Shown here piece by piece: positions 33,510-41,263 of a stretch of DNA of 64,000 bases. Each line of letters begins with the position of its first letter. Position 1 is the stretch's first letter. A program made the translations under genes and the position numbers. Origin of the DNA: CAYJAZ01 sp964368455 (GTDB lineage Bacteria > Desulfobacterota > Desulfovibrionia > Desulfovibrionales > Desulfovibrionaceae). A model generated the notes under the pieces. That model worked only from the letters and a program-made list of their open reading frames with translations, ran no database searches and was not told the DNA's origin. The stretch covers positions 1-64,000 of the forward strand of contig CAYJAZ010000002.1 in assembly GCA_964368455.1 (NCBI GenBank). The letters run 5' to 3'.

Positions 33510-34232
33510 ATGCTCGAAATAAATAATCTGAACGTATTTTATGATAAAGTTCACGCTGTTAAAGATGTGAATATAAAGATTAGACAATCATCTATAGTAA
33601 CATTACTAGGGGCAAATGGTGCAGGAAAATCTTCTGTAATACGTTCGATTATGGGCTTAAATAAACAAGTTACTGGTTCTATATTATATATTTCTGAAGA
33701 AAGTATAACCAAAATAGAACTTTTAGATGTGCCCTGTGAGCAAATGGTTAATTATGGTATTGCATTAGTGCCTGAAGGCAGAAGGATTCTTCCTGGATTA
33801 ACAGTTGAAGAAAACATTATGCTTGGAGCATTTTCTAGAGATGATACTAAAAATATAGAAAAAGATAAAAAAAGATTATATAGTCTTTTTCCAAGATTAA
33901 AAGAAAGAACATGGCAAAAAGGGGAAACTCTTTCAGGCGGTGAACAGCAAATGCTCGCACTTGCAAGAGCATTGATTTCAAAGCCAGAATTGCTTATTTT
34001 GGACGAACCCTCCTTAGGACTTGCTCCTCTTTTAGTGCGTGAAATATTTAATATTATTCAAAAAATAAACGAAAATGGAACAACTATTCTATTAGTTGAA
34101 CAAAATGCATCTGCCGCTCTTACTATTGCTGATTATGCTTATATATTAGAAACAGGTTCTGTCACACTAGAAGGAAGAGGCAGAGAGTTACTTAGAGATA
34201 GCAGGGTAAAATCTGCATACTTGGGACTTTAA
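33510..34232 (+). CDS. livF: ABC transporter ATPase, LivF type
   Basis: A 240-residue cytoplasmic ATPase of branched-chain amino acid-type importers. Walker A LGANGAGKSS, the LivF-typical VPEGRRILPGLTVEEN, signature LSGGEQQMLALARAL and Walker B LLILDEPSLGLAP are all intact. It ends in the family SAYLGL. No permease, binding protein or LivG partner is beside it, so it is an orphan here, 36 bases after lpxA. The substrate is therefore open. The ribosome-binding site is AGAGG. Confidence 0.88.
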   Translation: MLEINNLNVFYDKVHAVKDVNIKIRQSSIVTLLGANGAGKSSVIRSIMGLNKQVTGSILYISEESITKIELLDVPCEQMVNYGIALVPEGRRILPGLTVEENIMLGAFSRDDTKNIEKDKKRLYSLFPRLKERTWQKGETLSGGEQQMLALARALISKPELLILDEPSLGLAPLLVREIFNIIQKINENGTTILLVEQNASAALTIADYAYILETGSVTLEGRGRELLRDSRVKSAYLGL

Positions 34233-34247
34233 ATTAATAGGTTTTAT

Positions 34248-34712
34248 ATGCTAGAGAGAGTTAAAATAAAATATGTCGCTCATGCAAAAGAAATATACGA
34301 AGAAGGTATAGCTTATGCTACACAGGGTTCTGTTGGCCTTGATTTGCGTGCGTGTTTAGGCGAAGAAAAGTCAATTGTAGTGAAGGCTGGCGAAAGACAA
34401 GCCTTTGCAACAGGCATACAAATAGAAATTTTAAAAGAAAACACAGCTGCTTTTGTATATAGCCGTTCTGGTTTAGGGGCGAAAAAGGGTTTAACAGTAG
34501 CTCAAGGTGTTGGAGTTATTGATAAAGACTATCGCGGTGAAATTATAGTTGTTTTATTAAATACTTCAAAAGTTGATATTATAGTTGAAAATAAAGAAAG
34601 AATTGCGCAACTTGTTTTTCAACCAGCATTTCAATTAGATATTGAAATAACAGACTCTTTATCAGAAACACAAAGAGGCGAGGGTGGCTTTGGCCATACT
34701 GGTAGAAATTAA
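34248..34712 (+). CDS. dut: Deoxyuridine triphosphatase
   Basis: dUTPase hydrolyses dUTP to dUMP, keeping uracil out of DNA and feeding dTMP synthesis. All five motifs are present: GSVGLDLRA, YSRSGLG, GVGVIDKDYRGEI, RIAQLVFQP and the C-terminal RGEGGFGHTGRN that closes over the active site. 154 residues is typical of the trimeric enzyme. It ends 9 bases from the converging deacetylase gene with no obvious terminator between. Confidence 0.95.
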   Translation: MLERVKIKYVAHAKEIYEEGIAYATQGSVGLDLRACLGEEKSIVVKAGERQAFATGIQIEILKENTAAFVYSRSGLGAKKGLTVAQGVGVIDKDYRGEIIVVLLNTSKVDIIVENKERIAQLVFQPAFQLDIEITDSLSETQRGEGGFGHTGRN

Positions 34713-34721
34713 ATAAATCTT

Positions 34722-36059
34722 TTAGAAAACATCAACAATAGTGACATTTTCATTTTTATAGCCCTCCCAAGATTTGAGGGCTTTTATTGTGGCTTTATAA
34801 GGGTGTCCAATGGCTATAACATGCCTACTTGGATCTGCTAAAGCCATTTCAAGTACGAGATCTAATTGCTTTAGAATTTCTTCTTCTTTTTCAATATTAT
34901 CCAAAAAAACAGATCTTCTTGCTGTATTTATAGAATTTTTTTGAGCTAAATCGTGTAAACGAGTTTTACCTGTTGTCACGCTGTCTAAAACGCAAAGAGT
35001 GGAATTTTCTTCTAAAATAACTTCAAGAAATCTTTGCACGCTAGAAGCATTAGCTGTGAAGCCAGAACCTGTGTGATTATTTAAGCCAATAGCAAAAGGC
35101 ACTTTTTCTAAATTTCTCAAAAACTTAGCTCTTAGTTGTTCCTTTGTGTCATTATTTAAAAGAGAAGATCTTTCAATAAATTTACGCTCAATATCTTCCA
35201 TAGGCTGATGTAAAAGTATTTCTTTTCCAGCAAAATGGCCTATTGTAGCAAGTTTTGATGCATGTCTCATATCTGGAAGAATAGAAAAAGTGATAGGAAA
35301 TTCAAGACTAGTAAAGGATGCAATTTGATCTAAATTTGAACCTAAATCATCAATAACAATGCTAATTTTAGCTAATGGTTCTACATAATTATAAAATAAT
35401 TCGTGTGTAGCTACATTGTTTACAAGAACTTTAGCTTTTTTCACATTTTTTGAATCTTTATTGTTTTGTAATTTTGCACTATTTGCCCATAAAGAAAGTT
35501 GTTCCTGCAGATTTTTATCCCAAACTTTTTGCGATAAATCATGAGGAAAATCTATATATATTCTTTGGTATAGATAAAAAACATGCTCTTTAGATTTGAT
35601 ATAGGAACTTTTGACTTTTATGTTTTGCAAGGGCATTTTCAATTTTAATGCTGTTTGTAAAAGGGCATTGTCAATTTGTCTTGTCTTATCAAAAAGTGAA
35701 GCAGAAGCACTTTCATTATAGGGAACACTTTCTTTAGAAAGTAAATCTCTTACTATATAGCTGGATTGATAGTGCAATTGTTTGTTTAATTGCTTTTCTA
35801 ATTCAAGCTTTAATATATTGTCAAAAGAGGCTTCTTCTTTGGGCATTGGCTCTTTATTCATTGTGCCAAATGCTTTGTAAGTCGATCTATTTTCTTTTTC
35901 TATAGCTAAGGAACTTTTTTCCACTTTTTGGGCATAATAAGCCCTTGTTTCTTGCATAGAAAGAGCACTTTGCAATGCATCATGATTAGATGGAAAAAAT
36001 AAAAATATACACAAAAAGAGCAAACAATAAGAAGAGGCTAACCTTAGAGCATAAGGCAA
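34722..36059 (-). CDS. Divergent polysaccharide deacetylase (YibQ type)
   Basis: The C-terminal 230 residues match the divergent polysaccharide deacetylase family: KISIVIDDLGSN, FPITFSILPDMRHAS, EILLHQPMED, IGLNNHTGSGFTA and VIAIGHPY. The N-terminus has a hydrophobic anchor (CLLFLCIFLFF), then a long charged region. It probably acts on the cell envelope. The start is uncertain: 36059 is a TTG with no ribosome-binding site, whereas AGGA at 36109-36112 precedes an in-frame ATT (36099-36101) that would add 14 residues. It follows ctpA, its usual kind of neighbour. Confidence 0.82.
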   Translation of the reverse strand: MPYALRLASSYCLLFLCIFLFFPSNHDALQSALSMQETRAYYAQKVEKSSLAIEKENRSTYKAFGTMNKEPMPKEEASFDNILKLELEKQLNKQLHYQSSYIVRDLLSKESVPYNESASASLFDKTRQIDNALLQTALKLKMPLQNIKVKSSYIKSKEHVFYLYQRIYIDFPHDLSQKVWDKNLQEQLSLWANSAKLQNNKDSKNVKKAKVLVNNVATHELFYNYVEPLAKISIVIDDLGSNLDQIASFTSLEFPITFSILPDMRHASKLATIGHFAGKEILLHQPMEDIERKFIERSSLLNNDTKEQLRAKFLRNLEKVPFAIGLNNHTGSGFTANASSVQRFLEVILEENSTLCVLDSVTTGKTRLHDLAQKNSINTARRSVFLDNIEKEEEILKQLDLVLEMALADPSRHVIAIGHPYKATIKALKSWEGYKNENVTIVDVF

Positions 36060-36162
36060 GTCTAAGAAAGTAGTTATTATTGCAAGTATTTGTGGTTTAA
36101 TATTGAGTTCCTGAGTTTAATTTAGACTCTGCTTTCTATGAACAAGCTAAAGATTGTAAATA

Positions 36163-37476
36163 TTACAACTTAGGCATGTCTTTAAGAATTTGTAAGGCTG
36201 TTCTTAATTGATTGTCGTTTTCAAGAATTTTCTTATTTTCTGCTGAAAGAGATTTAGGAAGTGGATATAATTTAGGAGCTTCAAATTTCTTGACTTGTGT
36301 CTTTTCTTTTTTCACAGCTAAACCTTGTTCAAGATGTGAATTTAAATCTTTTTCGCGTACGATTAAAGAATCTTTCTCTTTCTTTTCTGTTTCGCTAGTG
36401 ATATCAACGTCGTAATTTGGTTCAATACCTTGAGCTTGAATAGAAATTCCATTTGGTGTGTAGTAAAGGGCAATAGTTATTTTTATGCCTGTTCCGTCTG
36501 GAAGTGGGATAAGGTTTTGCACAGAGCCTTTACCAAAAGAAGTTTCACCCAATAAAACAGCTCTTTTATTATCACTTAAAGCACCAGCCACGATTTCTGA
36601 AGCAGAAGCAGAGCCAGAGTTTATAAGCACAACAATTGGAATATCAAGTATATCTTCTTTATTTTTCTTAGCTGAGAAACGGCGAGAAGCCATACCTTCT
36701 CTACCACGAATAGAAACAATAGTGCCCTTATCTAAGAAGAGATCAGAAACAGTTGCTGCTTCGTTTAGTATACCACCAGGATTATTTCTTAAATCAAGAA
36801 TAATACCTTTGATAGGTCCATTCTTTTTAGCGTTTTTAAGAGCTTCTTTGAGTTCTGTGGTTGTTCTGTCGTTGAAAAAAGAAAGTTTTATCCATTCATA
36901 GCCTGGTTCAATTTCTTTTCCTTTGACGCTGATATATGGAATTGTTCCACGTGTGATGGTTATGGTTTTTGTTTTTTGTTCGCCTTTTGGAAGGATAACA
37001 AGTTCAACCTTTGTTCCTTTTTCGCCACGAATAAAGGAAACAGTTTCCGTCAAACTTCTGTCTAATGTAAGTTTTCCGTCAACAGCAAAGATAATATCGC
37101 CAGCTTTTATTCCTGCTCTTTGAGCTGGAGTTCCTTCGATTGGTGCAATAACAATAGGGCGGCCATCGCTCATAGAGAGTTCGGCACCTATTCCAAAAAA
37201 TTCACCTGAAGTGCTTTCTTGTAAAAGTTCAAATTCTTTTGCGTCCATAAAGGTTGAATGTGGATCTAAAGATTCAAGCATACCTTTAATAGCACCGTCA
37301 ATTAATTCGCTTTGTTTTGTTTCTTCAACATAATATTGTTCTACAATATCAAGCACTTGACTAAATCTTCTTAATGAATCGTAGTCAATGCTTGCAGAAA
37401 GTGAATTTTTTGCTGTAAGAGCTAGATTTAAAAGCATTAAAGCAAAACAAAGTAGGGTTTTTAAATAGTATTTCAT
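36163..37476 (-). CDS. ctpA: Carboxy-terminal processing protease, S41 family
   Basis: A periplasmic serine protease of 437 residues that trims envelope proteins. A signal peptide or anchor (LLCFALMLLNLAL) is followed by a helical segment, a PDZ domain (residues 92-175, FFGIGAEL, AGIKAGDIIFAVDG) and the protease domain. The Ser-Lys dyad is S289 in INSGSASASE and K316 in TSFGKGSVQ. The C-terminal Lys/Glu-rich tail is probably flexible. GGAG supports the start. The deacetylase gene is 103 bases downstream. Confidence 0.94.
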   Translation of the reverse strand: MKYYLKTLLCFALMLLNLALTAKNSLSASIDYDSLRRFSQVLDIVEQYYVEETKQSELIDGAIKGMLESLDPHSTFMDAKEFELLQESTSGEFFGIGAELSMSDGRPIVIAPIEGTPAQRAGIKAGDIIFAVDGKLTLDRSLTETVSFIRGEKGTKVELVILPKGEQKTKTITITRGTIPYISVKGKEIEPGYEWIKLSFFNDRTTTELKEALKNAKKNGPIKGIILDLRNNPGGILNEAATVSDLFLDKGTIVSIRGREGMASRRFSAKKNKEDILDIPIVVLINSGSASASEIVAGALSDNKRAVLLGETSFGKGSVQNLIPLPDGTGIKITIALYYTPNGISIQAQGIEPNYDVDITSETEKKEKDSLIVREKDLNSHLEQGLAVKKEKTQVKKFEAPKLYPLPKSLSAENKKILENDNQLRTALQILKDMPKL

Positions 37477-37678
37477 GTTTTCTCCAATTATAACAAAAAC
37501 ACACGAGATAAGTATATAAATTAAAAGGAATTTTTATAAGTATTCATATCGATTAAATATTTTAATAGTATAGTACGCATTTTTTATCTACTTGTAAAGC
37601 AAGAAAAAAGCTAATGCTAAAATTGCTTTTAGACGATAAATGTTAATGAAGGATTGAACTTCGCAATTATATATTAAC
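37477..37678. other. Intergenic region between ctpA and fliD
   Basis: Divergent promoters for ctpA and fliD must lie in 37477-37782. Apart from the sigma-54-like site at 37679-37694 I see no distinct element, only AT-rich sequence. Confidence 0.4.
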
Positions 37679-37694
37679 TGGAATGGTTTTTGCA
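37679..37694 (+). promoter_or_regulatory. Probable sigma-54 promoter of fliD
   Basis: TGGAATGGTTTTTGCA keeps the invariant GG and GC at correct spacing, with substitutions in the CAC part of the -24 box. It lies 89 bases before fliD. The match is weaker than at flgE, but the gene class supports it. Confidence 0.6.
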
Positions 37695-37782
37695 TAAACT
37701 TTATAAAAATGTAAAAAAAAGAGTTTAAAGAAAATTTTTCCTTAATTTTTATTAATGAGTTAAGCTATATAATGGAGTAATT

Positions 37783-39528
37783 ATGTCAGGAACAATCACT
37801 TTTCAGGGTTTAGGAGCAGGAACTGACTTTGGTGCTATGATAGATGAATTGAGAAAAGTTGAAGAAATTCAAATGAATTCTATGATAGACTGGAGAGGTG
37901 AATGGGAAGCCCGTGTTGAAGCTTTTGATATTATAATTGAAAAAATGAAAGAGCTTGAAACAAATATTGAAGCATTGAGTAATATGAGTGAAATTATCGT
38001 TCCAACAGCATCTTCTTCATACGAAAGTGCTGTTTCTGCAACTGCGACTGATGAATCCCTTGAAGGAACATTTAGCATTGAAATTAAGCAACTTGCTTCA
38101 GCTGAAATTTATTCCACAAAAAATACCATCAATAAAATCACTGATGAGGCTGGAAATTCCTCTTTTCCTCCATTAGGTTCGTCAGGACAAGTTTTTTCTT
38201 ATACGCATGGAACTGGCGATGATGCTGAAACAATAGAAATAACTCTTGATGATACTATGACTATCGAAGATTTAGTTGAACGTATCAATAATGATTCGAA
38301 CAATCCAGGAGTGAAAGCAAGTTTGATTCCTTCTGGCGAGGGTTATCTTTTTCAGCTACAAAGTTCTGAAACAGGTAAGAAAAATGCTGTTGATATAACA
38401 ACTGATGCAACTGCTTTTGCCGGCGGATTTAATAATAAAGAAGCTCAAGATGCTGAATTTGTATTAAATGGTTTTGATGAACAAGTAATTACATCTTCTT
38501 CTAATAAAGTCACAGACGTTGTAGAGGGCGTAACTCTAGATTTAAAAAATACAACAGTTGGTTCAACAACTATAACTGTCGGACGAGATACAAGTCAAAT
38601 AGCTGAAAAAGTTACTGAACTTGTAGATAATATTAATGAAATGCGTTCTTTACTTATAGAAATGACAGAAGTTGACACTTCAGCAGAAAACATAGATCCA
38701 GCACTTACAGAAACGCAACAAGACGCACAAATAGGTTCTGTTTTGACAGGTAACTATGCTGTGCAGCTTTTTGAATCTCGTATGGATTCTATTGTTTCAT
38801 CTAAAGCCTTTGGTATGGAAGATGAAGATTTTGGTAGTTTAGCACAATTAGGTATTATGACAGAAGTAACAGAGGGTGATGCAAACTATGGCCTCTTGGT
38901 TATAGACACTGAAAAGCTTAATGCGGCAATAGAAGCTGATCCTTATGGAGTGGCAAATCTTCTTGCAGGCGATTCTTTTGACACGCAAAGTGAGAATTTC
39001 ATCTATGTTGACAGTCTTGATACAGTAAAACCTGGTAAATACGATGTCACATATGAGACAGATGCAGAAGGAAAAATAGATCCAGAAACTGTCTATATTA
39101 ATGGTGTGAAAGCTTCAACAGATCCAGATTTTCCAAATCGATACACTGTAGGCGATGCATCAAATGATGCTTATGGTCTTGCAATTAAGTTCACGGCTGG
39201 TGTACTTGAACCAAACACTTCTTTTACAGAAGATTCTGTAAGTATTATACAAGGTAAAGCACAAGAACTTGCAAATTTCTTTGGTGCTGAATCAAAATAT
39301 GTGGAAACAGGCGAAGACAATGGTGCAATTCCAATTGTTAGCAATAACTATATGGATATTATTGATAATTTAAACGATAAAATTGCAGACGAAGTCACGC
39401 GTATAGATCTTTGGGAAACAAGACAAAGAATAAGATATGCTTCACTAGATGCTTATATTGGTGTTCAACAAGCTTTGATGACTTCAAATGCTGAAGCATT
39501 AGCTCAGGCAAATATTGCTGGTAATTAA
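37783..39528 (+). CDS. fliD: Flagellar filament cap protein FliD
   Basis: FliD (HAP2) caps the growing filament and folds flagellin into place. The N-terminal GLGAGTDFGAMIDEL and the C-terminal helix ending IGVQQALMTSNAEALAQANIAG are typical, and the centre holds beta-rich domains. At 581 residues it is within the family range. GGAG precedes the ATG. fliS, encoding an export chaperone, follows 98 bases later, as in many flagellar loci. The protein is exported without a Sec signal, by the flagellar type III system. Confidence 0.94.
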   Translation: MSGTITFQGLGAGTDFGAMIDELRKVEEIQMNSMIDWRGEWEARVEAFDIIIEKMKELETNIEALSNMSEIIVPTASSSYESAVSATATDESLEGTFSIEIKQLASAEIYSTKNTINKITDEAGNSSFPPLGSSGQVFSYTHGTGDDAETIEITLDDTMTIEDLVERINNDSNNPGVKASLIPSGEGYLFQLQSSETGKKNAVDITTDATAFAGGFNNKEAQDAEFVLNGFDEQVITSSSNKVTDVVEGVTLDLKNTTVGSTTITVGRDTSQIAEKVTELVDNINEMRSLLIEMTEVDTSAENIDPALTETQQDAQIGSVLTGNYAVQLFESRMDSIVSSKAFGMEDEDFGSLAQLGIMTEVTEGDANYGLLVIDTEKLNAAIEADPYGVANLLAGDSFDTQSENFIYVDSLDTVKPGKYDVTYETDAEGKIDPETVYINGVKASTDPDFPNRYTVGDASNDAYGLAIKFTAGVLEPNTSFTEDSVSIIQGKAQELANFFGAESKYVETGEDNGAIPIVSNNYMDIIDNLNDKIADEVTRIDLWETRQRIRYASLDAYIGVQQALMTSNAEALAQANIAGN

Positions 39529-39626
39529 AAAAAATAAATAAAGAAATACATTCTCACTTCATTCATATTCGTATTCTATCTATTGAAACAAATGAGAAGA
39601 AGCTAGAAAGGTTTAAGGAAGAAATT

Positions 39627-40526
39627 ATGGAACAAGCTAGACAATCCTATCTCACAGCTCAAGTAAATACAGTTAATCAAGGTGATGTTGTGGTGCTTTT
39701 ATTTGAAAAAGCTCTTCTATGCCTTACGCAAGCAAAAGAAAAAATTGCAGAAAAAGATTTTGCTGCAAAAGGTTTGCTTATATCAAGGGCAATGGATATC
39801 ATAAACTTGCTTGATACTTCACTTAATTTAGAACAAGGTGGAGAACTAGCAGAAAACTTGCATAATCTTTATTTTTATTGCAATACGCAGTTATTACAAG
39901 CTAATCTAAAATTAGACTGTGAAAAAATAGATGCAGTTATGCATACATTATCCGAGTTAAACGATGCCTTTAGTGTAGTTGTTCAAGATCCTGAAGCAAA
40001 GGCAGTTGCCGAAGAAATAGGCAAAAAATTTGAAACAGGTGGACGTGAACAAAGAGCGACAACAACAGCTCCTTCAGCTGGTGCAGGCTCAGGTTTTGCG
40101 AAAAATGCTTACGCTCAAGTAGCAAGAAATGCAGGCCTTGAAGTTGCAAACAATAAAGAAGAAGTTCAAAAAGTGAAAAAAGAAGAAAAGCCAGTTGGAC
40201 AAACATTGAGCACGCTTGCTATGGCAACAGCATTAATGGGTAATGGCTTGGCTAGTGCAAATCATACAAGTGAGAGTTCTGTAAAAAATACACAAAGAGC
40301 TAATCCATTATTACAAAAACCAGCTTCACAAAATCCACAAACAGCACAGACAACAAATTCTCTTCCTTTAAACAAGCCTTTATTAAATAATAATGTCTAT
40401 GCTTCAAATATGCTACAAACAGAAATAAAATCTGCTGAAAATGAAGAAAAAACTTTGCAAAATAGTCCAAATAAATTAGTCAATCCGCTTGCTAAGAATT
40501 ATATGAAAGCAAATTCAGCTGTTTAA
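39627..40526 (+). CDS. fliS: FliS flagellar export chaperone with a long C-terminal extension
   Basis: Residues 1-125 form the FliS helical bundle (QARQSYLTAQVNTVNQGDVV, LLFEKALLCLTQAKEKI, NLHNLYFYCNTQLLQANL). FliS binds flagellin and prevents early polymerisation. Ordinary FliS stops at about 125-150 residues; this one has 299. The extra 170 residues are Gln/Asn/Ala/Ser/Lys-rich and look disordered, without a recognised domain. I see no sign that the extension is a fused neighbour gene. A shared bidirectional terminator follows. Confidence 0.85.
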   Translation: MEQARQSYLTAQVNTVNQGDVVVLLFEKALLCLTQAKEKIAEKDFAAKGLLISRAMDIINLLDTSLNLEQGGELAENLHNLYFYCNTQLLQANLKLDCEKIDAVMHTLSELNDAFSVVVQDPEAKAVAEEIGKKFETGGREQRATTTAPSAGAGSGFAKNAYAQVARNAGLEVANNKEEVQKVKKEEKPVGQTLSTLAMATALMGNGLASANHTSESSVKNTQRANPLLQKPASQNPQTAQTTNSLPLNKPLLNNNVYASNMLQTEIKSAENEEKTLQNSPNKLVNPLAKNYMKANSAV

Positions 40527-40544
40527 CAAACAATTACTAGGTTA

Positions 40545-40580
40545 AATAAAAAATGCTTATTAAAATTAATAAGCATTTTT
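40545..40580. terminator. Bidirectional terminator between fliS and the 40603 gene
   Basis: AAAAAATGCTTATTAA pairs with TTAATAAGCATTTTTT around a short loop, with A/T-rich tails on both strands. It closes fliS on the plus strand and the four-gene minus-strand cluster. Confidence 0.85.
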
Positions 40581-40602
40581 TGTATTTAAGAGATGTAAAA
40601 AA

Positions 40603-41220
40603 TTAAACAGAGAGCCAATTTGTGTGCTCATGTCCTTTAATTTCTATAATTTCATTCCCTTCTATTATTTGCAATAATTCTTTAAATGAATCACTTTTTT
40701 TGAAATCTTCAAAAACAATTTCATCATTTAGCATTGTTTTTTTACGAAGCAGCCATTCACAAGAGGAATTATCAAAGACAAGTTGTAGCTGATATTTTTC
40801 TAAATCGCAGAGTTTTGCAATTTTAAGAATGGTCATCACTTTATCCAAATTTTCTCTGTCTTTTGCTTCATTGCCATAGACTTTACCCCATGGCATACGG
40901 ATTATACATTTAATGTTATTGTAGTCTTCAAGATAGTAGAAAAATCTGTTTTCTACTCCATAGCCCCCAAGTCCTAGTGCACAAAAACCTTTTACTTCTT
41001 CTGTGTTTTCTTGATCTAAGCCAAAAGAAGAGGGAAGCAAAGTGTCGATAGAGTCTAGTTTTATAGCTACAGGTGGAAAGTAAATCATTTTTTTATAGGT
41101 ACTAAATTTATCTACATCAATTTCGGCAAGAGAATCAACTAAAGCATTTGGAATAGGAGGCAGGGGAAGGGCATTTTCTTCAAAAAATTCTTTAAAGCCG
41201 TATGGTGGTGAATTTTGCAT
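40603..41220 (-). CDS. Acidic small protein, paralogue pair member 2, putative effector chaperone
   Basis: I know no family for this 205-residue protein. It is acidic (about 34 Asp/Glu to 23 Lys/Arg), without signal or membrane segment. It is paralogous to the 44024-44683 product: shared marks are LPPIPNALVDSLAEI near the N-terminus, CALGLGGYGVENRFFYY, IRMPWGKVY in the middle, SSCEWLL and the C-terminal IKGHEHTNWLSV. It directly follows the 890-residue protein (43-base gap). Small acidic proteins encoded beside large exported proteins are typical of secretion chaperones; an immunity protein is the alternative. Both ideas are inference. Confidence 0.72.
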   Translation of the reverse strand: MQNSPPYGFKEFFEENALPLPPIPNALVDSLAEIDVDKFSTYKKMIYFPPVAIKLDSIDTLLPSSFGLDQENTEEVKGFCALGLGGYGVENRFFYYLEDYNNIKCIIRMPWGKVYGNEAKDRENLDKVMTILKIAKLCDLEKYQLQLVFDNSSCEWLLRKKTMLNDEIVFEDFKKSDSFKELLQIIEGNEIIEIKGHEHTNWLSV

Positions 41221-41263
41221 ATGTATTGTTCTTCCTTTAATTAGATTTTACTAAGAGTGTTTC

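Noticed and set aside
36485..36901. Plus-strand open frame antisense to ctpA
   Set aside because: It is the complement of a gene with intact catalytic motifs; no ribosome-binding site or homology is apparent.
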